Counted from the first letter of the stretch, positions 1 through 8,675 are shown. The stretch is DNA of 47,685 bases from Pseudomonadota bacterium (GCA_021805275.1 JAJZFQ010000255.1:1-47685), one strand, 5' to 3'. Notes: a model not told the origin generated them from the sequence alone. Numbers and translations: made by a program.

Positions 1-56
1 CCCTGGCGGTGAGTGACGGCTGCTATCCAGCGATCAGAGGCTCCACCGAGGATGCC

Positions 57-254
57 ATGCGTGGTTCAAATCGCGTTGTCATTGATTCCGAAACCCATCA
101 CGGAAGGCCAGTGATACGGGGCACGCGATTGCCGATCACCACCGTCATTGGCAGCCTCGCCGGCGGGATGTCATTTGCCGAGGTCGAGTGAGAGTACGAC
201 ATCACTGCTGACGATATTCGCGACGCGTTGAGGTTTGTGGTGGAGCTTGTATAG
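57..254 (+). pseudogene. DUF433 antitoxin-like gene interrupted by an in-frame TGA
   Basis: The product matches the DUF433 family of short VapB-like proteins often paired with PIN toxins: the motif GRPVIRGTRLPITTVIGSLA is followed by GGMSFAEVE. A TGA at 189-191 stops translation after about 44 residues. The same frame then continues with the family's expected C-terminus (EYDITADDIRDALRFVVELV) to a TAG at 252-254, so a single sense-to-stop change (for example CGA to TGA) has probably disabled it. The ATG at 57 is chosen because GAGG lies 6 bases upstream; the open frame extends a little further 5'. The neighbouring PIN gene at 308 may once have been its partner. Readthrough, or a sequencing error, are the alternatives. 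Confidence 0.75.
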
Positions 255-307
255 GGATCGTTTCATCCGTTTCCCGCTGCATAGGCACTTCCTAAAGCGA
301 CGCGACA

Positions 308-757
308 ATGCGAACGGTATATCTTGATCTCTGCTGCCTCAATCGGCCGTTTGACGACCAGCACCAGGCTCGCGTGCGACTCGAGGCCGAGGCTGTCCTC
401 GCGTTAATCGAGCTAGTGAGGCATGGCGAACTGAACTGGATCGGGAGTGACATTCTCGACTTGGAATCGAGTCGTCATCAGAACACCGACCAGCGGCGCG
501 GGGTCGAAGCCCTATTAAGTTGCGTCACCTCCAAAGTGGCGGCAGGAGAACGGGAACGGCAAAGAGGTCGAGACCTCGAAGCCTTGGGATTTGGCGCTTT
601 CGACGCCCTGCACCTTGCCTGTGCCGAGAGCGCCGGTGCAGAGGTTCTATTGACCACCGATGATCGCCTGAGGAGCCGTGCCGCCCGTGAGAAGGCCCGA
701 CTGGCGGTGCAGGTGGAAAATCCGGCAAAATGGTACTCAGAGGCCCTTACACCATGA
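308..757 (+). CDS. PIN-domain protein (VapC-like toxin candidate)
   Basis: This 149-residue protein has the layout of a PIN-domain ribonuclease. It opens with VYLDLCCLNRPFDD, giving an acidic residue in the first strand. The middle is helical and basic. Near residue 99 comes FDALHLACAE, then LLTTDDRL, which supply the later acidic metal-binding positions. PIN proteins of this type usually cleave RNA as toxins and are held by a small partner. The stop overlaps the next start by 4 bases (ATGA), so the two genes are translationally coupled, toxin first. No strong ribosome binding site is visible before the ATG. The target RNA is unknown, and a toxin role is inferred from family and context only. 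Confidence 0.75.
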   Translation: MRTVYLDLCCLNRPFDDQHQARVRLEAEAVLALIELVRHGELNWIGSDILDLESSRHQNTDQRRGVEALLSCVTSKVAAGERERQRGRDLEALGFGAFDALHLACAESAGAEVLLTTDDRLRSRAAREKARLAVQVENPAKWYSEALTP

Positions 758-993
758 GCGCGGCAGTAGAGACTATCGACGGTGGCAGCGCGACCCCTGC
801 TGAGCTGCGGCGGGTCGGAATTGACGCACTCGTGAAGGCCCTGGGGCCGGTCGGAATGGCGCGGTTTCTCCAGCAGTTCGACCCTGGACATGGGGACTAC
901 ACTACCCAGCGGTACGCGATCCTAGGAGACCCGACCGTTGACGAACTCATGGACGAGGTAGAGCGGCGGCGAAGAAAACCCTCCGCCAAATAG
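754..993 (+). CDS. Small PIN-associated protein, candidate antitoxin
   Basis: A 79-residue protein starting at the ATG that overlaps the PIN gene's stop; an in-frame ATG at 730 is less likely because the overlap suggests coupling. The central part (IDALVKALGPVGMARFLQQF, then GDYTTQRYAILGDPTVDELM) resembles small conserved proteins often encoded beside PIN genes. It ends in a basic run (ERRRRKPSAK). There is no recognisable DNA-binding fold such as a ribbon-helix-helix or AbrB domain. Antitoxin function is inferred from gene order and overlap. Confidence 0.6.
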   Translation: MSAAVETIDGGSATPAELRRVGIDALVKALGPVGMARFLQQFDPGHGDYTTQRYAILGDPTVDELMDEVERRRRKPSAK

Positions 994-1627
994 CTTGGCC
1001 GTTGGGCGCTCACGGCCGCTAGTACGAACTGGTTTGTCCTACGGTAATGGCGAAGTAACCATGCGACTCTCCAGCATGGTTCCGATTACCCAATTCACTC
1101 TACCGGTACTACGCACCGATTCTCGCGGTCCTTCGCCGGCATCAGGGTTCCAAGTCCGCACGCACGCGGTCGCGGCGCTCGGCCGATCGGTATCGAAGCG
1201 AGAACGCGCTCCTGCGTGAACGCCTCGCGAAACTCGCCACCCTGGTCGATCACTACTTTGCTGCCTATCGCGAGGTGTCGGCTCTCCTGGAACGTCGGGA
1301 CCGTGAGCCTGCCTCGCTACGCCGCGAGCGCGCCTCTCAGCCAGCCGCGCTGCCATCGTCCCACCATTGAACGCGAAGGCCACGTTGGTACCCTTGGTCA
1401 TCATCGATCACGCCTCTCTCGCCCGCTTGGATTACAACTGCATTTCACGGCGCACGTTCCTGCAGATCGCTATCGTGCGGCATGCCGGAGGGCGCAGTGA
1501 AGACAAGGGCTCCCGAGGCGCCGTTGCCTTGCTCTGACTGTGAGAGTTGCGTAGCATGAATCGCGACGCTCCATTTTCGTTCGTCCACGACTAACGTGGG
1601 GCATACTACACACCGGTTCCCGACAGG
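994..1627 (+). other. Stretch without a supportable gene
   Basis: No reading frame has a credible start, ribosome binding site or recognisable domain. A short piece near 1195-1330 reads like helical coding sequence (NALLRERLAKLATLVDHYF in one frame) and may be a decayed gene remnant. It lies between the toxin-like pair and the cupin gene, and composition is more mixed than in the operons further on. Confidence 0.4.
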
Positions 1628-1969
1628 ATGAACATCAAGCACGTTCGAACAGCCGAGATCCCGTGGAGCGAGCCCGCAGGTCAATGGTCAGGCCGCTTCC
1701 CCGGGTGGACCTGGAAGTATCTTCAGCGCGGGGATGATGTTGAAGTATCGCTCTGGAGGCTCGAGTCAGGTCGGAGCGATGAACCTCACAGTCATTCCGA
1801 TGGTGACGAACACCTGTACGTCATCTCTGGAGAGCTTGAGAGTAACGGGAGACGCATTCAGGCCGGCGACTACGTTTTTCGCCCGGCAGGCGTCCTACAC
1901 AGCAGCAGCAGCACGACTGGGGCAGAAATGCTCCTTGTGTTCGTCAAGCACAGCCGCGCGAAATCCTGA
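1628..1969 (+). CDS. Cupin-domain protein
   Basis: A 113-residue single-domain cupin. The first cupin motif is visible as PHSHSDGDEHLYVISGELE (two His and one Glu as likely metal ligands) and the second as GDYVFRPAGVLHSSS (third His). The N-terminal segment contains WSGRFPGWTWKYLQRGDD. Such short cupins bind a metal or small ligand; some are quercetin-dioxygenase-like or anti-sigma (ChrR-like) relatives, but the substrate cannot be named here. It stands alone between two gene-poor stretches. The start ATG follows a weak AGG. Confidence 0.75.
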   Translation: MNIKHVRTAEIPWSEPAGQWSGRFPGWTWKYLQRGDDVEVSLWRLESGRSDEPHSHSDGDEHLYVISGELESNGRRIQAGDYVFRPAGVLHSSSSTTGAEMLLVFVKHSRAKS

Positions 1970-3224
1970 GCTCAAGACCCCGCTGGCCAGCACGCAAATT
2001 CAGTTGGATAACCGGAACCAGCCACGCCATTCGCATTTGACGCCGAAGACTCCAGCAAATCTGCCACCGTCGTTGCCTATCCACTGGCCGAATCCAAATA
2101 CGCTGCCATTTTCCGCAATTGCGCGTCGGTGGTGACACCACACAATCAACATAAGGGATGGTTGTGGTAGGCCCTCGTCGGTGTTCCACCACCGGCGGGG
2201 GCCGCCTCGGATGGCGGAGGCAGGCTCAGCCGAAAACAGGGGTAAGCAGAGCAATCTGTCCGGACTAAATTCCGCGATATCAGCAGCTTACGCAGCCATT
2301 GTGAGTCCGGTCCCAGGCATTCCAGCGTTCTGTCGAACTTGGCGTGGCTGGCATCGATCGTGCGACGCGAGCGTGCTACGGGATCTTCAAGTGCTTCGCG
2401 GGCTTCGCAACAAGACCTCCGCAGGTGGGCCACGATCCGATGCCGTCAGCGGCGGCACGTCACGCCCGGCCTCTTAGTCGCTTTGTCGCTTTTGCCGCCC
2501 CGCTCGCTGGCGTGAGTTGACGGACGCCTGCGTGTTCATGGCTTCCATGGTGGCTTCGCCGCGCAACCTCTCGAGGCTGCGAGCGCGTCTTCGATGGACG
2601 GCAACGCACACATCGCAATACGACGCTTGATGCCATACGACTGATCGCTTGTCGTATGCGCATTTCATGTCCTCCGGCGCGACGAGTTCCTCACGGCTTT
2701 CCTGGATCGTCTCAATCCAGAGAGAATGGGGTAGCTTCGCGAGCTGCGATTCCCACCGCCATGCGTCAATCAAGTCACGCGGACCGGAACATGACATGAG
2801 TCGCAGTTATCGCCACGTCCCCATGTTTGGTATGACGACTGCAGCATCCGAGAAGCACTTCAAAGCGGCCGAGCACCGGCGCGAGCGCCACCACGTTCGC
2901 CAGCGCCTGCACAGTGCGACCGACGATACCGACCGCCGGCTGCATTGAAGGCCATTCGGCAATCCGTGGGCGGGCCCGAAGGACGGCAAGGTCTACTGGC
3001 CGGGTGCTGCCGACCGGGACCTTCGCAAGTAGGCCCACGCCAGCGGCCATCCCTGCATCCGACAGAGCGGAAAATCGCACGGTCGCCGCTGGGGACTGCG
3101 CCAGCCCCCCCGCGGAGATCGAGGCGCTGGCCATGTCGTGCCATGTTGGCGACTCGCCTGGGTCCTCACTGTCCGTGTACAGTGCGCCATCGCTCCGCCC
3201 TCCTCCCCCGCCGCGGCTGCGCCC
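1970..3224 (+). other. Gene-poor stretch before alkB
   Basis: About 1.25 kb with no confident gene. Composition is less GC-rich than the surrounding operons, and open frames on both strands are short or antisense. One minus-strand frame (2474-2797) is protein-like and is listed separately at low confidence. The long minus-strand frame running through 2775-3959 is an antisense shadow of alkB. No transposase, integrase or att-like repeats were seen. Confidence 0.4.
2474..2797 (-). CDS. Possible hypothetical protein in accessory DNA
   Basis: A 107-residue frame with plausible composition: an aromatic, acidic N-terminal half (for example LPHSLWIETIQESREELVAP) and a very basic C-terminus (HRRRARSLERLRG, then RAGRQKRQSD). 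No family is recognised and no clear ribosome binding site precedes the ATG. A different frame on the plus strand overlaps it. It could be a remnant or noise. Confidence 0.2.
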   Translation of the reverse strand: MSCSGPRDLIDAWRWESQLAKLPHSLWIETIQESREELVAPEDMKCAYDKRSVVWHQASYCDVCVAVHRRRARSLERLRGEATMEAMNTQASVNSRQRAGRQKRQSD

Positions 3225-3869
3225 GTGACCGAACTCAAGCTCTTCACCGATACCGATGCGCCGCTGCCCCTGCCCCCAGGCGTCACCCGCCTCGCTGGCT
3301 TCGCGCTCGATTGGGAAGATGAACTGCTGGAGGCGATCGCGCGCGTCGTGGCGGCTGCGCCTCTGCGGCACATGATCACCCCGGGTGGCCAGAGCATGTC
3401 GGTCGCGATGACGAACTGCGGTGCACTCGGCTGGGTCTCGGATCGGCAAGGATATCGCTACTCGAGCCTGGACCCGCAGACGGGGCAGCCGTGGCCGGAT
3501 CTTCCGCCGAGCATCCGCCGCCTCGCCGTGGGGGCGGCGGATGCGGCCGGCTACCTGCACTTCGACCCCGATGCCTGTCTCATCAACCGCTACGAGCCGG
3601 GCGCGCGCATGTCGTTGCACCAGGATCGGGATGAGCGCGATCCGAAGGCTCCCATCGTGTCGGTGTCGCTCGGACTGCCGGCCACCTTTCTCTTTGGGGG
3701 ACTCACGCGTCGCGACCGTCCGATCCGTTTCTCGTTGGCTCACGGGGACGTCGTCGTGTGGGGCGGGCCGAGTCGCTTCGCGTTTCACGGCGTTGCACCC
3801 GTGTCCGACGGGCAACACCCCCGCCTCGGCCGCCAGCGGTTCAATCTCACGCTGCGCCGCGCTAATTAA
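3225..3869 (+). CDS. alkB: AlkB-family 2-oxoglutarate/Fe(II) DNA dealkylase
   Basis: AlkB oxidatively removes methyl groups such as 1-methyladenine and 3-methylcytosine from DNA, using Fe(II), O2 and 2-oxoglutarate. The 214-residue product has the family length. Iron ligands are H132 and D134 in the MSLHQDRDE motif and H188 in RFAFHGVAP; the 2-oxoglutarate-binding arginines are in RQRFNLTLRR (R205 and R211). The nucleotide-lid region contains RYSSLDPQTG. The GTG at 3225 is used because the protein then begins at the conserved MTELKLF; the frame is open further upstream without an obvious start. It is a single gene ending about 140 bases before the HiPIP gene, with no ada or alkA beside it. 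Confidence 0.93.
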   Translation: MTELKLFTDTDAPLPLPPGVTRLAGFALDWEDELLEAIARVVAAAPLRHMITPGGQSMSVAMTNCGALGWVSDRQGYRYSSLDPQTGQPWPDLPPSIRRLAVGAADAAGYLHFDPDACLINRYEPGARMSLHQDRDERDPKAPIVSVSLGLPATFLFGGLTRRDRPIRFSLAHGDVVVWGGPSRFAFHGVAPVSDGQHPRLGRQRFNLTLRRAN

Positions 3870-4010
3870 ATGCCAGCTGAACGACGTGCGGGCCGCTCGC
3901 GTGCCCGAACGCCTCAGATCATGACATACGTAGTTATCGCTCACGGCAACGGTTGCCACAGCCGCGCCGATTGGCGGATACTGCCGCCACCCGCGATATG
4001 GAGGTGTGCT

Positions 4011-4367
4011 GTGTCTGAGTCGAAGAATCGTACTGATCCCTCTCGCCGAGCCTTCCTAGCGACGGCCGCCGTCGCCGCTTCCGCCGTTGTGGTGGGCCTG
4101 CGTCCGCGCACCGCGTCCGCCGCTGGCGAGAGTCTCCCGCATCTGTCCGAGAGCGACCCGCTCGCCAAATCGCTGGGCTACGTGGCGAATGCCAGCAAGG
4201 TCGACCGCAAGAAGTATCCGACGTTCAAGCCGGGCGACCGCTGTGGTGGCTGCCGTTTCTTCCTGGGCAAGCCGGATCAGAAGTCCGGATTCGCCGGATG
4301 CCAGATCTACGCCGGCTACTCGGTCGATGCCAACGGCTGGTGCGCCTCGTTCAACGCGCGCAGCTGA
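4011..4367 (+). CDS. hip: High-potential iron-sulfur protein, Tat-exported
   Basis: HiPIPs carry electrons in the periplasm, typically from the bc1 complex to a terminal oxidase or photosynthetic reaction centre. The 118-residue precursor begins with a twin-arginine signal (SRRAFLATAAVAASAVVVGL, then a TASA cleavage region). The mature part carries four cysteines binding one 4Fe-4S cluster, C78, C81, C97 and C111, with aromatic residues around them (YPTFKPGDRCGGCRFF, GWCASF). The GTG start at 4011 has a strong GGAGG 6 bases upstream. With no photosynthesis genes in view and sulfur-oxidation genes nearby, a respiratory role is the likely one. Confidence 0.92.
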   Translation: MSESKNRTDPSRRAFLATAAVAASAVVVGLRPRTASAAGESLPHLSESDPLAKSLGYVANASKVDRKKYPTFKPGDRCGGCRFFLGKPDQKSGFAGCQIYAGYSVDANGWCASFNARS

Positions 4368-4384
4368 GATTGACTCCCGCGCCG

Positions 4385-4415
4385 GGCCTGCTGCGCCACT
4401 TGAGCGCAGCAGGCC
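4385..4415 (+). terminator. Probable terminator hairpin after the HiPIP gene
   Basis: Perfect 12-bp arms GGCCTGCTGCGC (4385-4396) and GCGCAGCAGGCC (4404-4415) enclose a 7-base loop. A T-rich run (ATTTTTCCC) follows about 12 bases later. It sits between the convergent HiPIP and NiCoT genes. Confidence 0.7.
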
Positions 4416-4508
4416 GGAGCGCTCGGATTTTTCCCTTCCCCGCGCGCTCCGCGCAAAGTGTATTGCTCTGAAACTCTTCCCCCGAGCCGCCGATCCGAGC
4501 GGCGTGGC

Positions 4509-5525
4509 TCAGGCCGTCTCGTGGCCGGCCAGCTTGTAAATCGTCAGCGACACGAGCCAGCCGAGCACGAACAGCCCGACGATGCCGTAGCCCAGGGCCG
4601 CGAAGTGCCCGTTGACGGTCTCAATCCCCCGCCAGAATCTCCCGGATGGCCGTAGCCACTGCGCAAGCAGGCCGAGCACCTCGATTCCCGCCACGAGCAG
4701 CGCCACCAGCACCGAGAGCGACGTGACGGTCAGGTTGTAGTAGAGCTTGCGGACCGGCTTCAGGAATGCCCAGCCGTAGGCGCCGGCCATCACCACGCTG
4801 TCGGCGGTGTCGATCAGGACCATGCCTGCCGAGAAGACCGCCGGCAGCACCAGGAGCGACCAGACCGAGAGGCCGCGCGCCGCGCCGGCCGCCGAGACCC
4901 CGAGCAGGCCGATCTCCGTGGCCGTGTCGAAGCCGAGTCCGAACAGCAGTCCCACCCAGTACATCTGGGCGCTCCGCTCGACCAGGCGGAACGTGCCGCT
5001 CCAGAACCGCGTGAGCAGCCCGCCGGGCGCACCGAGTGGCCTCTCCGTCGAGAATTCCCCGGCGCGAGCCGCTTGTAGGTCGCGCCACGTGGCGAGGAGA
5101 ATCGCGAGATTGGCCGCAGCGATTGCCAGCAGGAACAGCGCCGAGACGGCCGTGCCGATCAAACCACCCAGGGCCGGCAGGCGGGGAAAATGCTGGCGCA
5201 CGCCCTCGGCGGCGAGGACCACGAGCACGGTCATCGCGGTCACGACGGTCGAGTGCCCGAGCGAGAAGTACAGACCGGCGCTCAGCGACGGACGGTTCTG
5301 CTGGACGAGCTTGCGCGTGACGTTGTCGATGGCGGCGATGTGGTCGGCATCGACGGCATGACGCAGTCCGAGTCCGTAGGCCAGCAGCGCGGTACCGATC
5401 AGCAGCGGCTGGTGCCGGAACGCGAGCGCCGCCCAGAGCCACGCGAGCGCGTTCCACGCGATGAGCAGCACGCCGAGCCGCACGACCCGATGCTTGGGCG
5501 TCTGAGGACTCACCGGCATGCGCAC
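4509..5525 (-). CDS. NiCoT-family nickel/cobalt transporter
   Basis: A polytopic inner-membrane permease of the HoxN/NixA family for high-affinity Ni2+ or Co2+ uptake. The signature helix is present as GLRHAVDADHIAAIDNVTRK (HX4DH), and the second family motif as LFGLGFDTATEIG. About eight hydrophobic segments are seen. The start is uncertain: the open frame reaches an ATG at 5612, but GGAGG lies 6 bases before the GTG at 5525, giving VRMPVSPQ as the N-terminus, so that start is preferred. It is the last gene of the zinc-type operon, 38 or more bases after the Zur-like gene. Selectivity for Ni, Co or possibly Zn cannot be read from sequence. Confidence 0.88.
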   Translation of the reverse strand: MRMPVSPQTPKHRVVRLGVLLIAWNALAWLWAALAFRHQPLLIGTALLAYGLGLRHAVDADHIAAIDNVTRKLVQQNRPSLSAGLYFSLGHSTVVTAMTVLVVLAAEGVRQHFPRLPALGGLIGTAVSALFLLAIAAANLAILLATWRDLQAARAGEFSTERPLGAPGGLLTRFWSGTFRLVERSAQMYWVGLLFGLGFDTATEIGLLGVSAAGAARGLSVWSLLVLPAVFSAGMVLIDTADSVVMAGAYGWAFLKPVRKLYYNLTVTSLSVLVALLVAGIEVLGLLAQWLRPSGRFWRGIETVNGHFAALGYGIVGLFVLGWLVSLTIYKLAGHETA

Positions 5526-5649
5526 CCAGACCCTCCGAACGGACTCCATGGAACCGGCGCCGACCGCGCCGCCGCCTGCCGCACTCTCGATCGGAGCGTA
5601 CGGCGCGTCCATACGGAATTGCCACCGACGCCGGGGCTGCCCGGCGCAC

Positions 5650-6129
5650 TCAGTGCGCGGTCTGCTCGCAGCGGCAGCGTCCGCATACCCCGGTCAGCTC
5701 CACGACGCCCGGATCGAGTGAGAAGCCGAGCCGCTCGCCGAGGCGCCCCGTGGCCGCCGCGACGCGCGGATCTTCGGCCTCCACCACCTGGCCGCAGGCC
5801 CGGCAGATGAGCAGCTGCCCGGTGTGCGGCGCCTCGGGATGTTCGCAGAGAATGAATGAACGGGTCGACTCGAGCCGGTGCACGACGCCAGCGTGGATCA
5901 GCGACTCGAGCGCTCGGTACACACCCGTCGGAGTGGAGCGGCCGTCCTGCGGACGCAGTCGCGCGAGCACCTCGTAGGCCGAAAGTGCACGCGCCTCGGT
6001 GAGCAACGTGAGCAGCACCGCACGGCGCTGGCGTGTGAGGCGTTGGCCGCGTGCACGGCACAGCGTCTCGAGCCGCTCGAGCGTACGCTGCTGCGCGGCG
6101 GAGAGGCGCTCGGGAATTGCTCGGCTCAT
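5650..6129 (-). CDS. zur: Fur-family metalloregulator, Zur-like
   Basis: A 159-residue Fur-family repressor. The N-terminal winged helix contains GQRLTRQRRAVLLTLL and TPTGVYRALESLIHAGVVHR. The C-terminal dimerisation half has LICRACGQVVEAEDP and ends with CGRCRCEQTAH, giving two CXXC-type pairs that usually hold the structural zinc. Assignment to Zur rather than Fur rests on those cysteines and on its place directly behind zinc-type ABC transporter genes. The ATG at 6129 begins MSRAIPERL; the longer frame would run into the permease gene. It would repress this operon when zinc is plentiful, probably via the palindrome near 9621-9635. Confidence 0.85.
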   Translation of the reverse strand: MSRAIPERLSAAQQRTLERLETLCRARGQRLTRQRRAVLLTLLTEARALSAYEVLARLRPQDGRSTPTGVYRALESLIHAGVVHRLESTRSFILCEHPEAPHTGQLLICRACGQVVEAEDPRVAAATGRLGERLGFSLDPGVVELTGVCGRCRCEQTAH

Positions 6130-6145
6130 GCGTGCCCGCCCATGC

Positions 6146-6943
6146 TCAGGCGGCCTGAGTGGCCGCACCGGGCCCGCGCAGGCGCCCGAGCACATAACAG
6201 GCGCCGCTCAGCAGTCCAACGAAGAACCCGACGGGCCAATCCGTGGCGTACGCGAGCGCGATGGCGCTCCACACGACGATCAGCGCGAGCACCACCGAAC
6301 CGCCGAGCGCCCGCCAGGGCCGGTCGGTAAGTGCGCGTGCCGCACTCGCCGGCCCGACCATGAGGCTGAACACGAGCAGCGCCCCGACCACCGGCAGCGC
6401 CATGACGGTCGAGAGCGCCAGCACCAGGAGAAACACCCACTCGAGGCGGCGCGCGCCCCCCAGGGCGGCCGCCGCGAGCTCGCCCGAGATCGAATCGAGC
6501 AGCAGCGGCCGTGCGAAGAGCGCAAGCAGCCCGAGGGCGAGCGCGCTGAGGACGGCGACCCCGAAGACCTGCTGAGCGCTGATCCCGAGCACCGCACCGA
6601 AGAGCAACGCGTAGAGGCCTTGTGCGTACTGGCCTGAGAGACTCAGCAGCAACGCCCCGACCGCGAGGGAGAGCGCGAGCCACAGCGCGCTCGCGACCTC
6701 GCGCCGCTCGCCGCGCTGCAGCTGGGTGATGGCGATCACCCCGAGCGCGGCGAACAGTGTCAATCCGAGCAGCGGGTTCACGCCGAGCAGGCCCGCGGCG
6801 GCCGCTCCGGGGAATGCGCCGAGCGGCAGCGCGTGCGCGGCGAACGCCGCGCGGCGCGCCACGACGAAAAAGCCGATCGCGCCGGCCACGAGCGCCACCA
6901 GCGTCGCAACGATCCAGGCGTGAGCCATGAACGGCGCGAACAT
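6146..6943 (-). CDS. Metal ABC transporter permease (ZnuB-like), second copy
   Basis: A 265-residue integral-membrane subunit of the ABC-3 family (zinc/manganese importers). Hydrophobic segments run through the whole protein. Family hallmarks include RRAAFAAHALPLGAFPGAAA, where the usual SHAL..-type motif sits, and ALPVVGALLVFSLMVGPASA near the ATPase-coupling loop. The ATG at 6941-6943 lies one base after the stop of the upstream permease. Two different permease genes in one operon suggest a heterodimeric channel rather than the usual homodimer. Confidence 0.85.
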   Translation of the reverse strand: MFAPFMAHAWIVATLVALVAGAIGFFVVARRAAFAAHALPLGAFPGAAAAGLLGVNPLLGLTLFAALGVIAITQLQRGERREVASALWLALSLAVGALLLSLSGQYAQGLYALLFGAVLGISAQQVFGVAVLSALALGLLALFARPLLLDSISGELAAAALGGARRLEWVFLLVLALSTVMALPVVGALLVFSLMVGPASAARALTDRPWRALGGSVVLALIVVWSAIALAYATDWPVGFFVGLLSGACYVLGRLRGPGAATQAA

Positions 6944-6944
6944 C

Positions 6945-7826
6945 TCAGTGTCCCTGGCAGCCGGAGGGGTGCTGCACCCTCGGCCGCTCGGCACGAGCGG
7001 CCGCCCATCCGGCGGTGAGGTAGGCGCAGAAGATCAGGGTCACGATGCAGAAACTGACCGGCCAGCCGCGCCCCGGCGTCCAGTAATAGCTCTCGTAGGC
7101 CAGCACCGTGCCGCCCCAGGTCGTTGCCAGCCCGATCAGCGCGGCGAGCGCAACCGCGCTCGCGGGGCGTCGCGCCACCCGCAGTGCGGCGGCAGCCGGA
7201 CCGATCAGCAGCGCCGTGGAGAGGATCGCCCCGACCGTCATCGCCGAGAGCGCCACGGCCAGCGCGAGTGCCACTGAATGGGTGAGCGCGACGGCGCGCA
7301 CGCGAATGCCCTGGGCACGTGCCAGGTCCGCCGAGAGCGTGCTCAGGAGCAGCGGCCGGTGGATGACGGCGCTCGCCAGGAGCGCCACCCCCGCCACGAC
7401 AAGCGCCAGCGGTACGATGCCGGCCGGAATCGCGAACATCGAGCCGAAGAGCACCGTCACCGCCGCGCCGCTGACGCTGCGCACCGTCGCATCGAAATAC
7501 AGCAGCAGCGCCGCCAGGCCCAGCCCCGCCCCGAGCACCACGCCGGTGAGCACATCGCGCTCGCGTGCGCTGCGCACGTCGGCCCACTCCATGAGGCCGG
7601 CCGCGGCGGCGGCCATGGCCAGAAATCCGAGCAGCGGGTTCACTCCGATCAGGTAGGCGGCCGACCCGCCTGCGCCGCTGACATCGGCGAGCGCGTGCGC
7701 GGCGAACGCTTGGCGACGCATCACCGTCGCAACGCCCACCACGGCGCACACCAGGGCCGCACCGCCACCGATGCTGAGCGCAATGCGCATCGGCTCGTTG
7801 CTGAGAAATCCCGGTAGCAAGACCAT
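6945..7826 (-). CDS. Metal ABC transporter permease (ZnuB-like), first copy
   Basis: A 293-residue membrane subunit of an ABC-3 type metal importer. The protein carries about eight to nine hydrophobic helices, with MRRQAFAAHALADVSGAGGS near the N-terminus and SAMTVGAILSTALLIGPAAA in the coupling region. It begins 24 bases after the ATPase gene ends and is followed after one base by a second permease with the same fold. The C-terminus (RPRVQHPSGCQGH) has two His and a Cys, which might touch metal, though this is speculative. Zn is the likeliest substrate given Zur; Mn is possible. Confidence 0.87.
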   Translation of the reverse strand: MVLLPGFLSNEPMRIALSIGGGAALVCAVVGVATVMRRQAFAAHALADVSGAGGSAAYLIGVNPLLGFLAMAAAAAGLMEWADVRSARERDVLTGVVLGAGLGLAALLLYFDATVRSVSGAAVTVLFGSMFAIPAGIVPLALVVAGVALLASAVIHRPLLLSTLSADLARAQGIRVRAVALTHSVALALAVALSAMTVGAILSTALLIGPAAAALRVARRPASAVALAALIGLATTWGGTVLAYESYYWTPGRGWPVSFCIVTLIFCAYLTAGWAAARAERPRVQHPSGCQGH

Positions 7827-7850
7827 GTGAGTATCGGGCCCGCGCGCGCC

Positions 7851-8675
7851 TCAGGGCACCGGTGCGGTGTGCACCGGGTCGCGCTCCACCGCCGCGTGGC
7901 TCTCCTCGCGCGCCTCGGCGGCGACCACCACGACTCGTCCATGCACACGGACCACATCGACGTGGTAGCCATAGAGACTGCTCAACACCTCGGTGCGCAC
8001 CACCTCGTCGGCCTTGCCGGCCACGGCCGCGCCGCTCGCCAGATACACGATCCGGTCCATCGCCGGCAGCAGCGGGTTCATGTCGTGCGCCGAGAGCAGC
8101 ACGGCGGTCCCGGACTCGCGCGACAGCCGCCGCAGCAACGCCACGATCTCCGCGGTGCTGCGCACATCGAGGTTCGCCAGCGGCTCATCGAGCAGCAGCA
8201 GTCGCGGGCGGCGCACCAGCGCGTGCGCCAGCAGCACGCGCTGCTGCTGGCCGCCGGAGAGCAGTCCGACCCGCCGATCGGCAAACTCGCTCGCCCCGAC
8301 CGCCGCGAGCATCTGCTCGACGCGCTCGGCGCGGCGGCGCGAGGGTAGACTCGGACCGAGCCGCGTTCCCTCGAGCCCGAGCGCCACGACATCGCGGGCG
8401 CGCAGCGGCAGACCGGGATCGAGCTCGATTTTCTGCGGCACGTAGCCGATCCCCCCGGGCAGCGCCCCGCCACCGGCCACCTCGATGCGCCCCGCATCGA
8501 GCGGCACGAACCCGAGGATGGCCCGCAGCAGCGTCGTCTTGCCCGAGCCGTTCGAGCCAATCAGTCCGCAGAACTCCCCGGCTGCGAGGCTGAAGTTGAC
8601 TTCCCGCAGCACGGTCCGCCCGCCGAGCATGACGCATGCCCCCTCGACCGTGAGCGCCGGGGCCGCGCCGCTCAT
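7851..8675 (-). CDS. znuC: Metal ABC transporter ATPase (ZnuC-like)
   Basis: A 274-residue cytoplasmic ATPase that powers the importer. Walker A is GSNGSGKTT (residues about 39-47), the Q-loop is GYVPQKIEL, the signature is LLSGGQQQRV, and Walker B is RLLLLDEPLANLD, followed by the switch His in LSAHDMNPLL. The ATG overlaps the stop of the substrate-binding gene by 4 bases (ATGA), showing translational coupling. The C-terminal 40 residues beyond the ATPase core (REESHAAVERDPVHTAPVP) contain two His and may be a small regulatory tail. Confidence 0.92.
   Translation of the reverse strand: MSGAAPALTVEGACVMLGGRTVLREVNFSLAAGEFCGLIGSNGSGKTTLLRAILGFVPLDAGRIEVAGGGALPGGIGYVPQKIELDPGLPLRARDVVALGLEGTRLGPSLPSRRRAERVEQMLAAVGASEFADRRVGLLSGGQQQRVLLAHALVRRPRLLLLDEPLANLDVRSTAEIVALLRRLSRESGTAVLLSAHDMNPLLPAMDRIVYLASGAAVAGKADEVVRTEVLSSLYGYHVDVVRVHGRVVVVAAEAREESHAAVERDPVHTAPVP

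Noticed and set aside
61..75. tRNA T-arm-like GGTTCAAATC
   Set aside because: Flanking bases do not pair as a T stem and no acceptor or anticodon arm is present; the bases encode the start of the DUF433 protein.
2775..3959. 394-residue open frame on the minus strand
   Set aside because: It is antisense to alkB, whose plus-strand product has all catalytic residues; the minus translation is Arg/Ala-rich without a domain.
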